This document shows, one piece after another, positions 1 through 6,050 of a stretch of DNA of 9,482 nucleotides. The stretch's first letter is position 1, and each line of letters begins with the position of its first letter. This DNA is from Rhodanobacter sp. UBA5168 (GTDB lineage: Bacteria; Pseudomonadota; Gammaproteobacteria; Xanthomonadales; Rhodanobacteraceae). A program made the position numbers and the translations under genes. The stretch is from assembly GCA_002413455.1 (NCBI GenBank), contig DHXA01000235.1:1-9482 (forward strand), read 5' to 3'. The notes under the pieces are model-generated. The model had not been told where the DNA came from, did no database searches, and worked only from the letters and a program-made list of their open reading frames with translations.

Positions 1-623
1 CCGACTTCAGCCGCCTCGACTGGACCAAGGGGGACGGCCTGCTGCCGGCGATCGTGCAGCACTGGCTCAGCGGCGAGGTACTGATGCTCGGCTACATGAA
101 TGCCGAAGCGCTGGCGCAGACGCAGGTCCGCGGCCAGGTCACGTTCTATAGCCGCAGCAAGCAGCGCCTGTGGACCAAGGGCGAAAGCTCCGGTCACGTG
201 CTCGCGCTCAAATCGATCCGCATCGACTGCGATGCCGACACTCTGCTGGTGCAGGCCGAGCCGCACGGACCGACCTGCCATCGGGGCACGTCAAGTTGCT
301 TCGGCGACAGCGCCGAGGCGGGTCCGCCGCTCGGCTTTCTTGCCGAGCTCGATGCGCTGGTGGCCAGCCGGCATGCCGAGCGTCCAGCGGGTAGCTACAC
401 CACCGCTCTGTTCGAGGGTGGTATCCGTCGCATGGCGCAGAAAGTGGGCGAGGAGGGCGTCGAAACCGCACTGGCGGCCGTGGTGCAGGACGATGCCTCG
501 CTGCTTGGCGAGGCGGCAGATCTGATCTTCCATCTGACCGTGATGCTGCGTGCCCGTGGCCTTTCACTGGCCGATGTGGCGGCGTTGCTGTCTGCGCGAC
601 ACGCCGCGGGCAACCGTCCCTGA
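1..623 (+). CDS. hisIE: Bifunctional phosphoribosyl-AMP cyclohydrolase / phosphoribosyl-ATP pyrophosphatase (5' partial)
   Basis: HisIE carries out the second and third steps of histidine biosynthesis: it hydrolyses phosphoribosyl-ATP to phosphoribosyl-AMP (HisE domain) and opens the purine ring (HisI domain). The reading frame is open from base 3 to the TGA at 621-623, giving 206 visible residues. Enterobacterial HisIE is about 203 residues, so only a few N-terminal residues are probably missing. A GTG at 54 should not be taken as the start, because HisI-like residues ([14 protein letters not shown]) precede it. The HisI domain spans visible residues 1-110 and has the metal-binding DCDAD (75-79) and [12 protein letters not shown] (91-101) with its cysteines. 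The HisE domain spans about 112-206, with the helix KVGEEGVE (147-154) and EAADLIFH (170-177) carrying the acidic Mg-binding residues. The gene is usually last in the his operon, which fits the convergent gene that follows 6 bp later. The identification is secure. Confidence 0.96.
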   Translation, partial: DFSRLDWTKGDGLLPAIVQHWLSGEVLMLGYMNAEALAQTQVRGQVTFYSRSKQRLWTKGESSGHVLALKSIRIDCDADTLLVQAEPHGPTCHRGTSSCFGDSAEAGPPLGFLAELDALVASRHAERPAGSYTTALFEGGIRRMAQKVGEEGVETALAAVVQDDASLLGEAADLIFHLTVMLRARGLSLADVAALLSARHAAGNRP

Positions 624-635
624 ATCGGTTCAGGG
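618..635. terminator. Stem-loop shared by two convergent stop codons
   Basis: A perfect 7-bp stem, CCCTGAA/TTCAGGG, closes a 4-base TCGG loop. The left arm contains the TGA of hisIE (621-623) and the right arm contains the complement of the TGA of the C13 peptidase gene (630-632). It is the only hairpin I see between these convergent genes, so it may act as a short bidirectional terminator or 3'-end protector. There is no T-run on either side, so it is not a canonical intrinsic terminator. Confidence 0.4.
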
Positions 636-1655
636 CGAGGCCTTGGGTCGAGCCGTCGCCGGTGTGGCTGGGGTGAACGGGACCGCCGGGCCGATGGTGA
701 TCCCATGGCGCCACAGCGCCAGTTGTGCGGCGATGCCCTTGCCAATGTCGATCTGCGGCTCGGAAGGCGTGAGCTTGTCCTGCATTTCCCACTGGCTGAT
801 CTCGCCGCTGGCCTGCTTGAACGCGTCGATGAAATCCGGCGTGCGGTTCAAGGCATCGACCAGCCACGCCTTGCCGAAATAGGTGATGTCCGAATCGCTG
901 CCACAGCCGAACGAGCTGCGGTCGGCACGGGCAGCGGTGAGCACCAGGGTGTCGGGGCCGTGCAAGGGAGGCACGAATCCACCGGAATAGCAGGCGTTGA
1001 CCACCACCACTTTCCACTTGAACCGATGCGCGGCCAGGATGCCCGCCAGATCGTCGGCGCCGAGCTGATCCAGCGGCAGTGGATCCATGTCCACCAGCAG
1101 GGTGTGGTCCTCGCCGCCATGGCTGGTGATGTACAGCAACAGGATGTCCTGATCCGGTTGCATCGCTTTCTCCAGACCGGCCAGGCTAGCTTCCAGATTG
1201 CTCCAGCTGGCCAGTGGGCGGGTGGTCAGCGTGGCCGGATTGTTCTCCAGAACCAGGGTATGCGCGGTGGCGCCGAAACGTTTGGCGAATAGCGGAACGG
1301 CGTATTCGGCTTCATTGCGAAAGACGTCCTCGCCACCGTCGCCAGCGAACACCAGCACATAGAGATTTGGCTTGCCGGCAATCCGCGGAGTCAGTTCGGC
1401 GAGCGCATCGCGCATCATCCGCGGCTGTGCGTAGAGCACCTGTTCCGGGGTTGGGCTCAGGTCTGGCCAGTCATCGCCATTGGCGCCGCCGTCGGCGACC
1501 GGGACGTCTGCTGCGTCGCTGACGGATGCCATCGGGACAGTGGTTGCGGGTGCCGGGCGCGTGACGATCGATGGCGCCGACCGATGGTCGGTCCACCACA
1601 CCATCAACAGCACCCCGGCAGCGAATGCGATCAGGATGGTCAGGACACTACGCAT
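630..1655 (-). CDS. Membrane-anchored C13-family (legumain/caspase-like) cysteine peptidase
   Basis: This 341-residue protein resembles bacterial members of peptidase family C13 (clan CD, the legumain/GPI-transamidase fold). Residues 4-21 form one hydrophobic segment after an Arg. No clear signal-peptidase site follows, so it is probably a signal anchor placing the enzyme in the periplasm. A Pro/Ala-rich low-complexity linker follows (about 26-70). The catalytic domain is about 95-320: a first strand LYVLVFAGDGGED (98-110), the catalytic His179 in SHGG after the strand ILLLYIT, and the catalytic Cys222 in NACYSGG after the strand KVVVVN. That His-then-Cys, strand-preceded arrangement is diagnostic of clan CD. 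The C-terminal ~20 residues are Pro/Thr/Ala-rich. The start lies 14 bp after the mtnC stop on the same strand, so the gene is likely cotranscribed with mtnBDC. No good Shine-Dalgarno sequence is visible. Substrate and role are unknown; C13 enzymes typically cleave after Asn or Asp. Confidence 0.85.
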   Translation of the reverse strand: MRSVLTILIAFAAGVLLMVWWTDHRSAPSIVTRPAPATTVPMASVSDAADVPVADGGANGDDWPDLSPTPEQVLYAQPRMMRDALAELTPRIAGKPNLYVLVFAGDGGEDVFRNEAEYAVPLFAKRFGATAHTLVLENNPATLTTRPLASWSNLEASLAGLEKAMQPDQDILLLYITSHGGEDHTLLVDMDPLPLDQLGADDLAGILAAHRFKWKVVVVNACYSGGFVPPLHGPDTLVLTAARADRSSFGCGSDSDITYFGKAWLVDALNRTPDFIDAFKQASGEISQWEMQDKLTPSEPQIDIGKGIAAQLALWRHGITIGPAVPFTPATPATARPKASP

Positions 1656-1669
1656 GGTGAATTCGCGGG

Positions 1670-2362
1670 TCAGGTTGAAGGTGTGATCGCGTTGAAATCG
1701 CTGAATACGGGGTGGCGGGGTGAGCCGGGCAGCACCTGCGGCTCGCGGATCAGCCAGCCGGTATGGAGGCCGGCCGCCTGCGCCGCATCGAGTTCCTCCA
1801 CGATATCGGACAGGAACAGGATGTGCGTGGGCTGTTCACCGATGGCCTCGGCAATGCGTCGATAGGATTCGGCCTCGCGTTTCGCGCCGGTTTCCGTGTC
1901 GAAGTAACCGGCGAACAGTGGGGTCAGGTCGCCAGCTTCGCTGTAGCGGAAGAACAGCTGCTGCGCAGGCACCGAACCGGAAGAGTAGACGTACAGACGC
2001 AATCCATCGGCACGCCAGTCGCGCAGCCGGGCGGCGACCTCGGGGTACATGTGGGCGCGGTAATCGCCGGCGGCATAACCGTCCTTCCAGATCATGCCCT
2101 GCAGCGCCTTCAGGGCGGTGGACTTGCGGTCCTGATCGATCCACTGCAGCAGCAATTCGATGATGTCCTGGCGGCTGGCCTCGACCAGTCCGGCTTCACG
2201 GGCTGTCTCGTGCAGCCAATGCTGCACCTCGGGTTGGTCGCCGTGGGTTTCGATGAAGGCCGGCAGCCGCTTGCGTGCGTAGGGAAACAGCACGTCGCGC
2301 ACGAAGCTGATCGAACTGGTGGTGCCTTCGATATCGGTGACGATGGCGCGAATTTCGATCAT
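1670..2362 (-). CDS. mtnC: Enolase-phosphatase E1 (methionine salvage)
   Basis: MtnC enolises 2,3-diketo-5-methylthiopentyl-1-phosphate and removes its phosphate to give the acireductone (1,2-dihydroxy-3-keto-5-methylthiopentene). The product is a 230-residue cytosolic HAD-superfamily protein, the normal length for the family. HAD motif I is DIEGTT (Asp10, Glu12), motif II is SSGS (127-130), a candidate motif III lysine is Lys161, and motif IV is [12 protein letters not shown] with Asp186. I chose the ATG at 2362. It begins directly with [15 protein letters not shown], whereas the longer open frame to 2545 adds an Arg-rich stretch that is only a shadow of mtnD. This ATG overlaps the mtnD stop (ATGA, 2359-2362), so translation is probably coupled to mtnD. 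A weak GGGGCGAA lies upstream. Confidence 0.96.
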   Translation of the reverse strand: MIEIRAIVTDIEGTTSSISFVRDVLFPYARKRLPAFIETHGDQPEVQHWLHETAREAGLVEASRQDIIELLLQWIDQDRKSTALKALQGMIWKDGYAAGDYRAHMYPEVAARLRDWRADGLRLYVYSSGSVPAQQLFFRYSEAGDLTPLFAGYFDTETGAKREAESYRRIAEAIGEQPTHILFLSDIVEELDAAQAAGLHTGWLIREPQVLPGSPRHPVFSDFNAITPST

Positions 2363-2922
2363 GGCTGTTCGCCCCGGTGTGGCTGCATCCGCGGAAATTG
2401 CCCCGCGATATCGTCGCCGGTGAACTGTGCGACCCAGCCTTCCTTGTTGGTGAACAGCCGGATCGCGACGAAATAGGGCGACTCGCTCATGTCGAACCAG
2501 TGGCGGGTGCCATCGGGCACGCCGATCAGGTCGCCCTGTTCGCACAGGATGTCGTAGACCTTGCCGCCGATGTGCAGGGTGAACTGGCCGGAGCCGGCGA
2601 CGAAGAAGCGCACTTCATCCTCGCTGTGGATGTGTTCGCTGAGGAATTTCTGCCTCAACGTGGCGCGTTCGGGATGGTCCGGTGCGAGGCTGATCACGTC
2701 GACCGCCTGATAGCCCTTTTTGTCCATCAGCCGGTCGATATCGCTGCGGTACGCCGCGATCACCTCGTCCTGGCTGGCGCCCGGCGCGATCGGCTGGCTG
2801 GCTTCCCATTGCTCGAAGCGCACACCGACCTTGGCCAGTTCATCGGCAATCGCGGCGTGTTCGTGGTGCGTCGCCAGCGGCGATTGCGGTTTTGTCTCGT
2901 CGAAAATGCGCAGGCGGCTCAT
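2359..2922 (-). CDS. mtnD: Acireductone dioxygenase (ARD)
   Basis: MtnD oxidises the acireductone made by MtnC. With Fe2+ it yields the 2-keto acid precursor of methionine plus formate; with Ni2+ it takes an off-pathway route releasing CO. It is a 187-residue single-domain cupin. The metal ligands are visible as His97, His99 and Glu103 in HIHSEDE and His141 in GTRHWFDM, nearly the numbering of the Klebsiella enzyme (96, 98, 102, 140). The start at 2922 (MSRLRIFDE) is chosen over a longer open frame to 3075. It has a good GAGG seven bases upstream and overlaps the mtnB stop by ATGA (2919-2922), so mtnB, mtnD and mtnC appear translationally coupled in that order. Confidence 0.96.
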   Translation of the reverse strand: MSRLRIFDETKPQSPLATHHEHAAIADELAKVGVRFEQWEASQPIAPGASQDEVIAAYRSDIDRLMDKKGYQAVDVISLAPDHPERATLRQKFLSEHIHSEDEVRFFVAGSGQFTLHIGGKVYDILCEQGDLIGVPDGTRHWFDMSESPYFVAIRLFTNKEGWVAQFTGDDIAGQFPRMQPHRGEQP

Positions 2923-3569
2923 GATGTCCTCAACTTTCTCAGGTCCAGCTCGCAGCCCAGCAGAAACTCCAGTGCCTCCAGATGACGCTGGGTCTCGGCC
3001 ATATCGCGGCCCCAGGTATAGATGCCGTGGCCGTCGATCAGATAGGCGTGCAGCGGCTTGCCGGCGCCCAGCCATTCATCCACCCGGGCAACCAGGTCGG
3101 GCATATGCTGGGTATTCGGAAACACCGGTATCTCCAGTGTGCTCTCGTGCGTGAGGTAACCGGTGATCGCCTTCTGCAATTCCCAGCCCTGCAGACGGAT
3201 GACGCCGTCGCTGGCGAACAGTCGCGAAGCCACGCTCTGCGTGCGCGAATGGGTGTGCAGTACCGCCCCCATCTGCGGCCACCGCCGATAGATCTGCGTA
3301 TGCAGCGCCGTTTCGGCGCTGGGGCGTGCGTCGGTGCCGACGGCATGGCCGTCGAGGTCGATCAGCATGATGTCTTCGCGATCCAGCCGGCCCTTGTGCC
3401 GGCCGGAGACGGTAATCGCGGCATGATCCGCATCGACCCGCATCGAGAAATTGCTGCTGGTGGCCGGCGTCCAGCCGAGTGCTGCCAGTTCACGCGCGGT
3501 CTCCGCGATGGCGTCGGCACATGCTTCGAACAGGTGGGCCGGGATCGTGCCTGGCAAGGTTTGGCTCAT
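2919..3569 (-). CDS. mtnB: Methylthioribulose-1-phosphate dehydratase
   Basis: MtnB dehydrates 5-methylthioribulose-1-phosphate to 2,3-diketo-5-methylthiopentyl-1-phosphate, the substrate of MtnC. The 216-residue protein belongs to the class II aldolase/adducin fold. Zn ligands are visible as His105 and His107 in HTHSRTQ and His181 in GHGIYTWG. Glu86 in PSAETALH is the expected catalytic acid, and SSNFSMR (38-44) is the usual phosphate-binding N-terminal motif. It is the first gene of the minus-strand block mtnB-mtnD-mtnC-C13 peptidase. The ATG at 3569 is the first in frame, with an in-frame TGA not far upstream. No Shine-Dalgarno sequence is visible; the expected place is filled by a 16-bp palindrome (3573-3588). 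mtnA and a methylthioribose kinase or methylthioadenosine phosphorylase are not in the window. Confidence 0.95.
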   Translation of the reverse strand: MSQTLPGTIPAHLFEACADAIAETARELAALGWTPATSSNFSMRVDADHAAITVSGRHKGRLDREDIMLIDLDGHAVGTDARPSAETALHTQIYRRWPQMGAVLHTHSRTQSVASRLFASDGVIRLQGWELQKAITGYLTHESTLEIPVFPNTQHMPDLVARVDEWLGAGKPLHAYLIDGHGIYTWGRDMAETQRHLEALEFLLGCELDLRKLRTS

Positions 3570-3572
3570 GGT

Positions 3573-3588
3573 ATTTGGACGTCCAAAT
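3573..3588. promoter_or_regulatory. Perfect 16-bp palindrome, candidate operator of the mtn operon
   Basis: ATTTGGACGTCCAAAT is its own reverse complement over all 16 bases. It lies 3 bp upstream of the mtnB ATG and just downstream of a TATAGT -10-like box. The position suits a dimeric repressor site covering the transcription start. The core GACGTC resembles the methionine repressor box (AGACGTCT), but that regulator is not established for this lineage, so the cognate protein is left open. Read as RNA it could form a 6-bp stem with an ACGU loop over the ribosome-entry site. Confidence 0.6.
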
Positions 3589-3596
3589 GAGCTTCA

Positions 3597-3602
3597 ACTA
3601 TA
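3597..3602 (-). promoter_or_regulatory. Candidate -10 box of the mtnBDC promoter
   Basis: On the minus strand the hexamer TATAGT matches the sigma-70 -10 consensus at 5 of 6 positions. It would start transcription near 3590, leaving a 5' leader of about 20 nt that contains the palindrome at 3573-3588. The -35 region (around 3620-3625) is weak, CCAAGA at best, so the promoter may need an activator or be modest. Confidence 0.4.
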
Positions 3603-3733
3603 CCATGTGCCGGATGCGCTCTTGGCTGAAATGAGAGCCATTCGCGCCAGTCAGGAAAAGTTGCGGTTGCAGGCGTACCATCGGCGCGAGTCCAGTGCAG
3701 GGTGCGCTGGATAGATACGACGGAGACTTGCCC

Positions 3734-4066
3734 ATGTCGAACGAACAAGATACCGAATCGCGTCGCCGATTCCTCAAAGTGGCCGCCGGTACCACCGTGG
3801 CCGCCGTGGTCATTGGCGGGTTGCCGCGCTTTGCACGCGCCGCCGATCTGCCGGCGCTGAGTGAAACGGACCCGACTGCGAAGGCGCTGGGCTATGTCGA
3901 GGATGCCAGCAAGACGGCCGATGCCAAGCACAAGGCCGGCGACAATTGCTCCAATTGTCAGTTCTACAGCGGTACTGCTACCGGCCGCGGGCCGTGTCAG
4001 TTGTTCCCGGGCAAATCGGTAAACGCGAAAGGGTGGTGCGTGTCGCATACACCGAAGAAAGCCTGA
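3734..4066 (+). CDS. High-potential iron-sulfur protein (HiPIP), Tat-exported
   Basis: HiPIPs are small periplasmic [4Fe-4S] electron carriers, typically moving electrons from the bc1 complex to a terminal oxidase or reaction centre. The precursor has 110 residues. A twin-arginine signal SRRRFLK (9-15) precedes a hydrophobic stretch (16-30) and a likely cleavage site after ARA (34-36), leaving a mature protein of about 74 residues. The four cluster cysteines are Cys72 and Cys75 (CSNC), Cys88 (GPC) and Cys102 (GWC). Tyr54 in ALGYVEDA is the tyrosine usually packed against the cluster. The ATG at 3734 is chosen because GGAG (3722-3725) lies 8 bases upstream and the Tat motif is then correctly N-terminal; an in-frame start at 3695 would add a non-signal stretch. 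Tat export suits a cofactor-loaded protein. The gene is monocistronic: divergent from mtnB and closed by a strong terminator. Confidence 0.95.
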   Translation: MSNEQDTESRRRFLKVAAGTTVAAVVIGGLPRFARAADLPALSETDPTAKALGYVEDASKTADAKHKAGDNCSNCQFYSGTATGRGPCQLFPGKSVNAKGWCVSHTPKKA

Positions 4067-4090
4067 CCGCATCTGCGGTTCGCCTGATTC

Positions 4091-4121
4091 AAAAAAGGCC
4101 GGCGCATCGCCGGCCTTTTTT
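4091..4121. terminator. Strong rho-independent terminator, symmetrical
   Basis: AAAAAAGGCCGGC (4091-4103) and GCCGGCCTTTTTT (4109-4121) pair perfectly over 13 bp, or 14 bp if G4104-C4108 also pairs. The loop is 3-5 nt. The T6 tract ends the HiPIP transcript 25 nt after its stop. The A6 on the other side makes it work equally well for transcripts arriving from the permease genes on the minus strand. Confidence 0.93.
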
Positions 4122-4359
4122 GTTGCATGCGTCGACTGCGCTCGGAGGACGGAGCGTTGGCGTACTTGCAAAAAGGGAGGGTGTGCTGCGTGAGTTGCGG
4201 ACAAAAGTGCGGCCCGGCGTGTCAGGCTGAGGAGCTTACCCACCTGACGCGTCGAGCCGCGATCCGGGGCCCACTGCCAAGTGATCAACCCGCGGACTGA
4301 GGATCATACTCCCGCGATTGAGGAATGGGCGACCCTCGAGCTGATTTGTCTGGATGTCG

Positions 4360-4404
4360 CTCACAAAATTAGCAAAAACAATCAGTTGCCGTCAGTTTTG
4401 TGAG
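4360..4404. repeat. 9-bp inverted repeat in AT-rich intergenic DNA
   Basis: CTCACAAAA (4360-4368) is matched perfectly by TTTTGTGAG (4396-4404) across a 27-base spacer. On the plus strand the second arm is followed by ATTTTTG, giving a loose terminator-like layout. The large spacer and AT-rich arms make a stable hairpin doubtful, so a protein-binding pair of half-sites is equally possible. Confidence 0.5.
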
Positions 4405-4425
4405 ATTTTTGTTAGATTTTCCACA

Positions 4426-4441
4426 TCGTCGAAATTGACGA
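4426..4441. repeat. Small stem-loop with GAAATT loop
   Basis: TCGTC and GACGA pair over 5 bp around the loop GAAATT (4431-4436). A related sequence, CGACGAAATTG at 4487-4497, matches CGTCGAAATTG (4427-4437) at 10 of 11 positions, so it is also half of a direct repeat with a 60-bp period. Confidence 0.4.
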
Positions 4442-4517
4442 CAGATCGGGTATTAATCTGGTAATTAGCTGAAATTAGGCGCGTTTCGACGAAATTGCCG
4501 ATGGATAGATCCCCCAC

Positions 4518-5960
4518 TCAGGAAGCCGGATGGCGGAGGTAACTGTGCCGGCGGCCGTAGAGAAAATAGATGGCGAAGCCGAGAAGCGTCCAGATGCCCA
4601 GGATCGCCCAGTTGAACCAGTCCAGGCTGAAAAGCAGCGCGAAACAGCTGCCGACACCCGCCAGGCAGGTGAACCAGACCCAAGGCACGCGGAATGTACG
4701 CGGCAGCTCGGGCATGGTGTGACGCAGGATCAACACGCCGGCGCAGACCGCTGAAAATGCGATCAATGTGCCCATTGAGGTCAGATTGGCGAGAAGGTCG
4801 AGCGGGAATATCGCGGCCAGCAGGGCTATCACGGTGCCGGTGATCAGCGTGTTGATGTGCGGTGTGCGATATCGCGGATGCACCTTGCCAAAGATCTTCG
4901 GCAACATGCCGTCACGCGCCATGATCATGAAGATTCGCGGTTGCGCGATGATCATGACCAGGATGACGGAGGATAGCCCGATCATGGCGCCGATCTCCAC
5001 GATCAGCCGCAGCCAGTCCAGTTCCGGGTGCGCCGCGACCGCTGTGACCACCGGCTCGGAGGTATCCAGCACGGTGTACGGCACCAGGCCCGTCAACACG
5101 GCCGCCATCGCCAGGTAGAGCACGGTGCAGATCACCAGGGAGAACAGAATGCCGAAGGGCAGGTCGCGCTGCGGATTCTTGCATTCCTGCGCCGCGGTCG
5201 AAGTAGCCTCAAAGCCGATGTAGGCGAAGAACACCATGGCCGCGCCGCGCATGATGCCGGACCAGCCGTATTTGCCGTCACCCTGTGCTTCAGGGATGAA
5301 CGGGTGCCAGTTTTCCGGGTTCACATAACGGTAACCGGCGATGACCACGACCACGATCAGGCCCACCTTGACCAGCACCATCAAGGCATTCAGCCCTGAC
5401 GATTCGCGAATGCCGATATAGCAAAGCCAGGTCAGCGCCATCACGATCGCTACCGCGGGCAAATTGAACAGATGTCCGGTCGCGACCAGGTGGCCACCGG
5501 TAAACGCGAGTGGTGCTTCGGTGAGTGCGATGGGCAGATGAATGCCCATGTGATCGAGCAAGCTGGTGAAATAGCCGGTCCAACTGGCAGCAACCGCGGA
5601 AGCGGAGATGCCGTATTCGGCCACCATGTTCCAGCCGATGAACCAGGCCGCCAGTTCTCCCAGCGAGGCATAGGCGTACGAGTACGAGCTGCCCGAAATA
5701 GGGATGAGTGTCGCGAATTCGGCGTAGCACAGGGCGCTGAAGCCGCTGCAGATCGCGGCAATGACAAACGAGAGCAATACCGCCGGACCCGCATGCTCGG
5801 CCGCGGCGGTACCCGTTACCACGAAAATGCCGGTGCCGATGACAGCGCCGATGCCCAGAGCAGTAATCCCCCATGGGCCCAAGGTGCGCCGCAATGCAGG
5901 GCCGTGCACACTATCGTCGTTGCTGAAATCGGTCTTGCGGGCGAGCAACTGCTTGAGCAT
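4518..5960 (-). CDS. APC-superfamily amino-acid permease (copy 1)
   Basis: This 480-residue inner-membrane protein is a secondary transporter of the amino acid-polyamine-organocation superfamily, close in pattern to the YfnA/cationic amino-acid transporter (CAT) group. About 12 hydrophobic segments can be read. Segment 1 carries GIGAVIGTGIF (36-46), the unwound substrate-binding loop of the LeuT fold. It is followed by AGPA (57-60), CYAEFATLIPISGSSYSY (78-95) and GWNMVAEY (109-116). FFAYIGFEATSTAAQE (244-259), then KNPQRDLP, is the segment 6 and loop signature, and QPRIFMIMARDGMLP (340-354) matches the family's cytoplasmic loop. The C-terminus is short and polar. The substrate cannot be read from sequence; small neutral or cationic amino acids are likely, with proton coupling. 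It lies 89 bp downstream of its paralogue on the same strand and may share its transcript. Only a weak GAAGA precedes the start. Confidence 0.92.
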   Translation of the reverse strand: MLKQLLARKTDFSNDDSVHGPALRRTLGPWGITALGIGAVIGTGIFVVTGTAAAEHAGPAVLLSFVIAAICSGFSALCYAEFATLIPISGSSYSYAYASLGELAAWFIGWNMVAEYGISASAVAASWTGYFTSLLDHMGIHLPIALTEAPLAFTGGHLVATGHLFNLPAVAIVMALTWLCYIGIRESSGLNALMVLVKVGLIVVVVIAGYRYVNPENWHPFIPEAQGDGKYGWSGIMRGAAMVFFAYIGFEATSTAAQECKNPQRDLPFGILFSLVICTVLYLAMAAVLTGLVPYTVLDTSEPVVTAVAAHPELDWLRLIVEIGAMIGLSSVILVMIIAQPRIFMIMARDGMLPKIFGKVHPRYRTPHINTLITGTVIALLAAIFPLDLLANLTSMGTLIAFSAVCAGVLILRHTMPELPRTFRVPWVWFTCLAGVGSCFALLFSLDWFNWAILGIWTLLGFAIYFLYGRRHSYLRHPAS

Positions 5961-6007
5961 GGGCTATCGTCTTCGGAAGCGGGGTATCGAGCTCTACGGT
6001 AGGCGTC

Positions 6008-6050
6008 ACAAACGCGGCGGCCGGCGTGTTTTGCGCCGGCCGTCGTTTGT
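6008..6050 (-). terminator. Large intercistronic hairpin between the two permease genes
   Basis: Two nested stems are visible: GGCCGGCG (6019-6026) with CGCCGGCC (6034-6041), and outside it ACAAACG (6008-6014) with CGTTTGT (6044-6050). An asymmetric internal loop of 4 and 2 bases separates them. The right arm reaches the TGA of the upstream permease (6050-6052). For minus-strand transcription there is only a short T-poor tail (GTTTGTG), so it is not a classical terminator. It may attenuate or stabilise mRNA between the paralogues. Confidence 0.5.

Larger units (their letters stand above)
4122..4517. other. Gene-free region with an AT-rich repeat-bearing core
   Basis: About 400 bp lie between the HiPIP terminator and the 3' end of the first permease gene. 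Open frames here lack recognisable motifs and I call no gene. The stretch 4361-4480 is about 36% GC by my count (30% in its first half), in a region otherwise near 60-65%. It holds an inverted repeat (4360-4368 with 4396-4404), a small stem-loop (4426-4441) and three GAAATT words (4431, 4471, 4491). An imperfect tandem repeat lies to its left (4289-4324). It could be a regulatory or small-RNA locus or a remnant of acquired DNA; nothing seen decides between these. Confidence 0.5.

Noticed and set aside
208..1017. A 269-codon minus-strand open frame across hisIE and the peptidase
   Set aside because: It overlaps two recognisable genes in other frames and is rich in Arg, Pro and Ala, as expected of an out-of-frame shadow in high-GC DNA.
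1763..2476. A 237-codon plus-strand open frame antisense to mtnC and mtnD
   Set aside because: It is fully covered by two genes with intact catalytic motifs on the other strand, and I see no independent coding evidence.
2363..2545. N-terminal extension of mtnC
   Set aside because: The added residues are Arg-rich and correspond to mtnD read in another frame. The family N-terminus begins at the ATG at 2362.
2923..3075. N-terminal extension of mtnD
   Set aside because: The extension lies wholly within mtnB and does not resemble the acireductone dioxygenase family. The ATG at 2922 has a good GAGG.
3566..4288. A 240-codon minus-strand open frame through the HiPIP gene and its terminator
   Set aside because: It runs through a strong terminator and is antisense to a well-supported HiPIP gene. 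No motif is recognisable.
4067..4517. tRNA, CRISPR or insertion-sequence remnant in the long intergenic region
   Set aside because: No cloverleaf, no regularly spaced repeats, no terminal inverted repeats with target duplications and no transposase fragment could be read.
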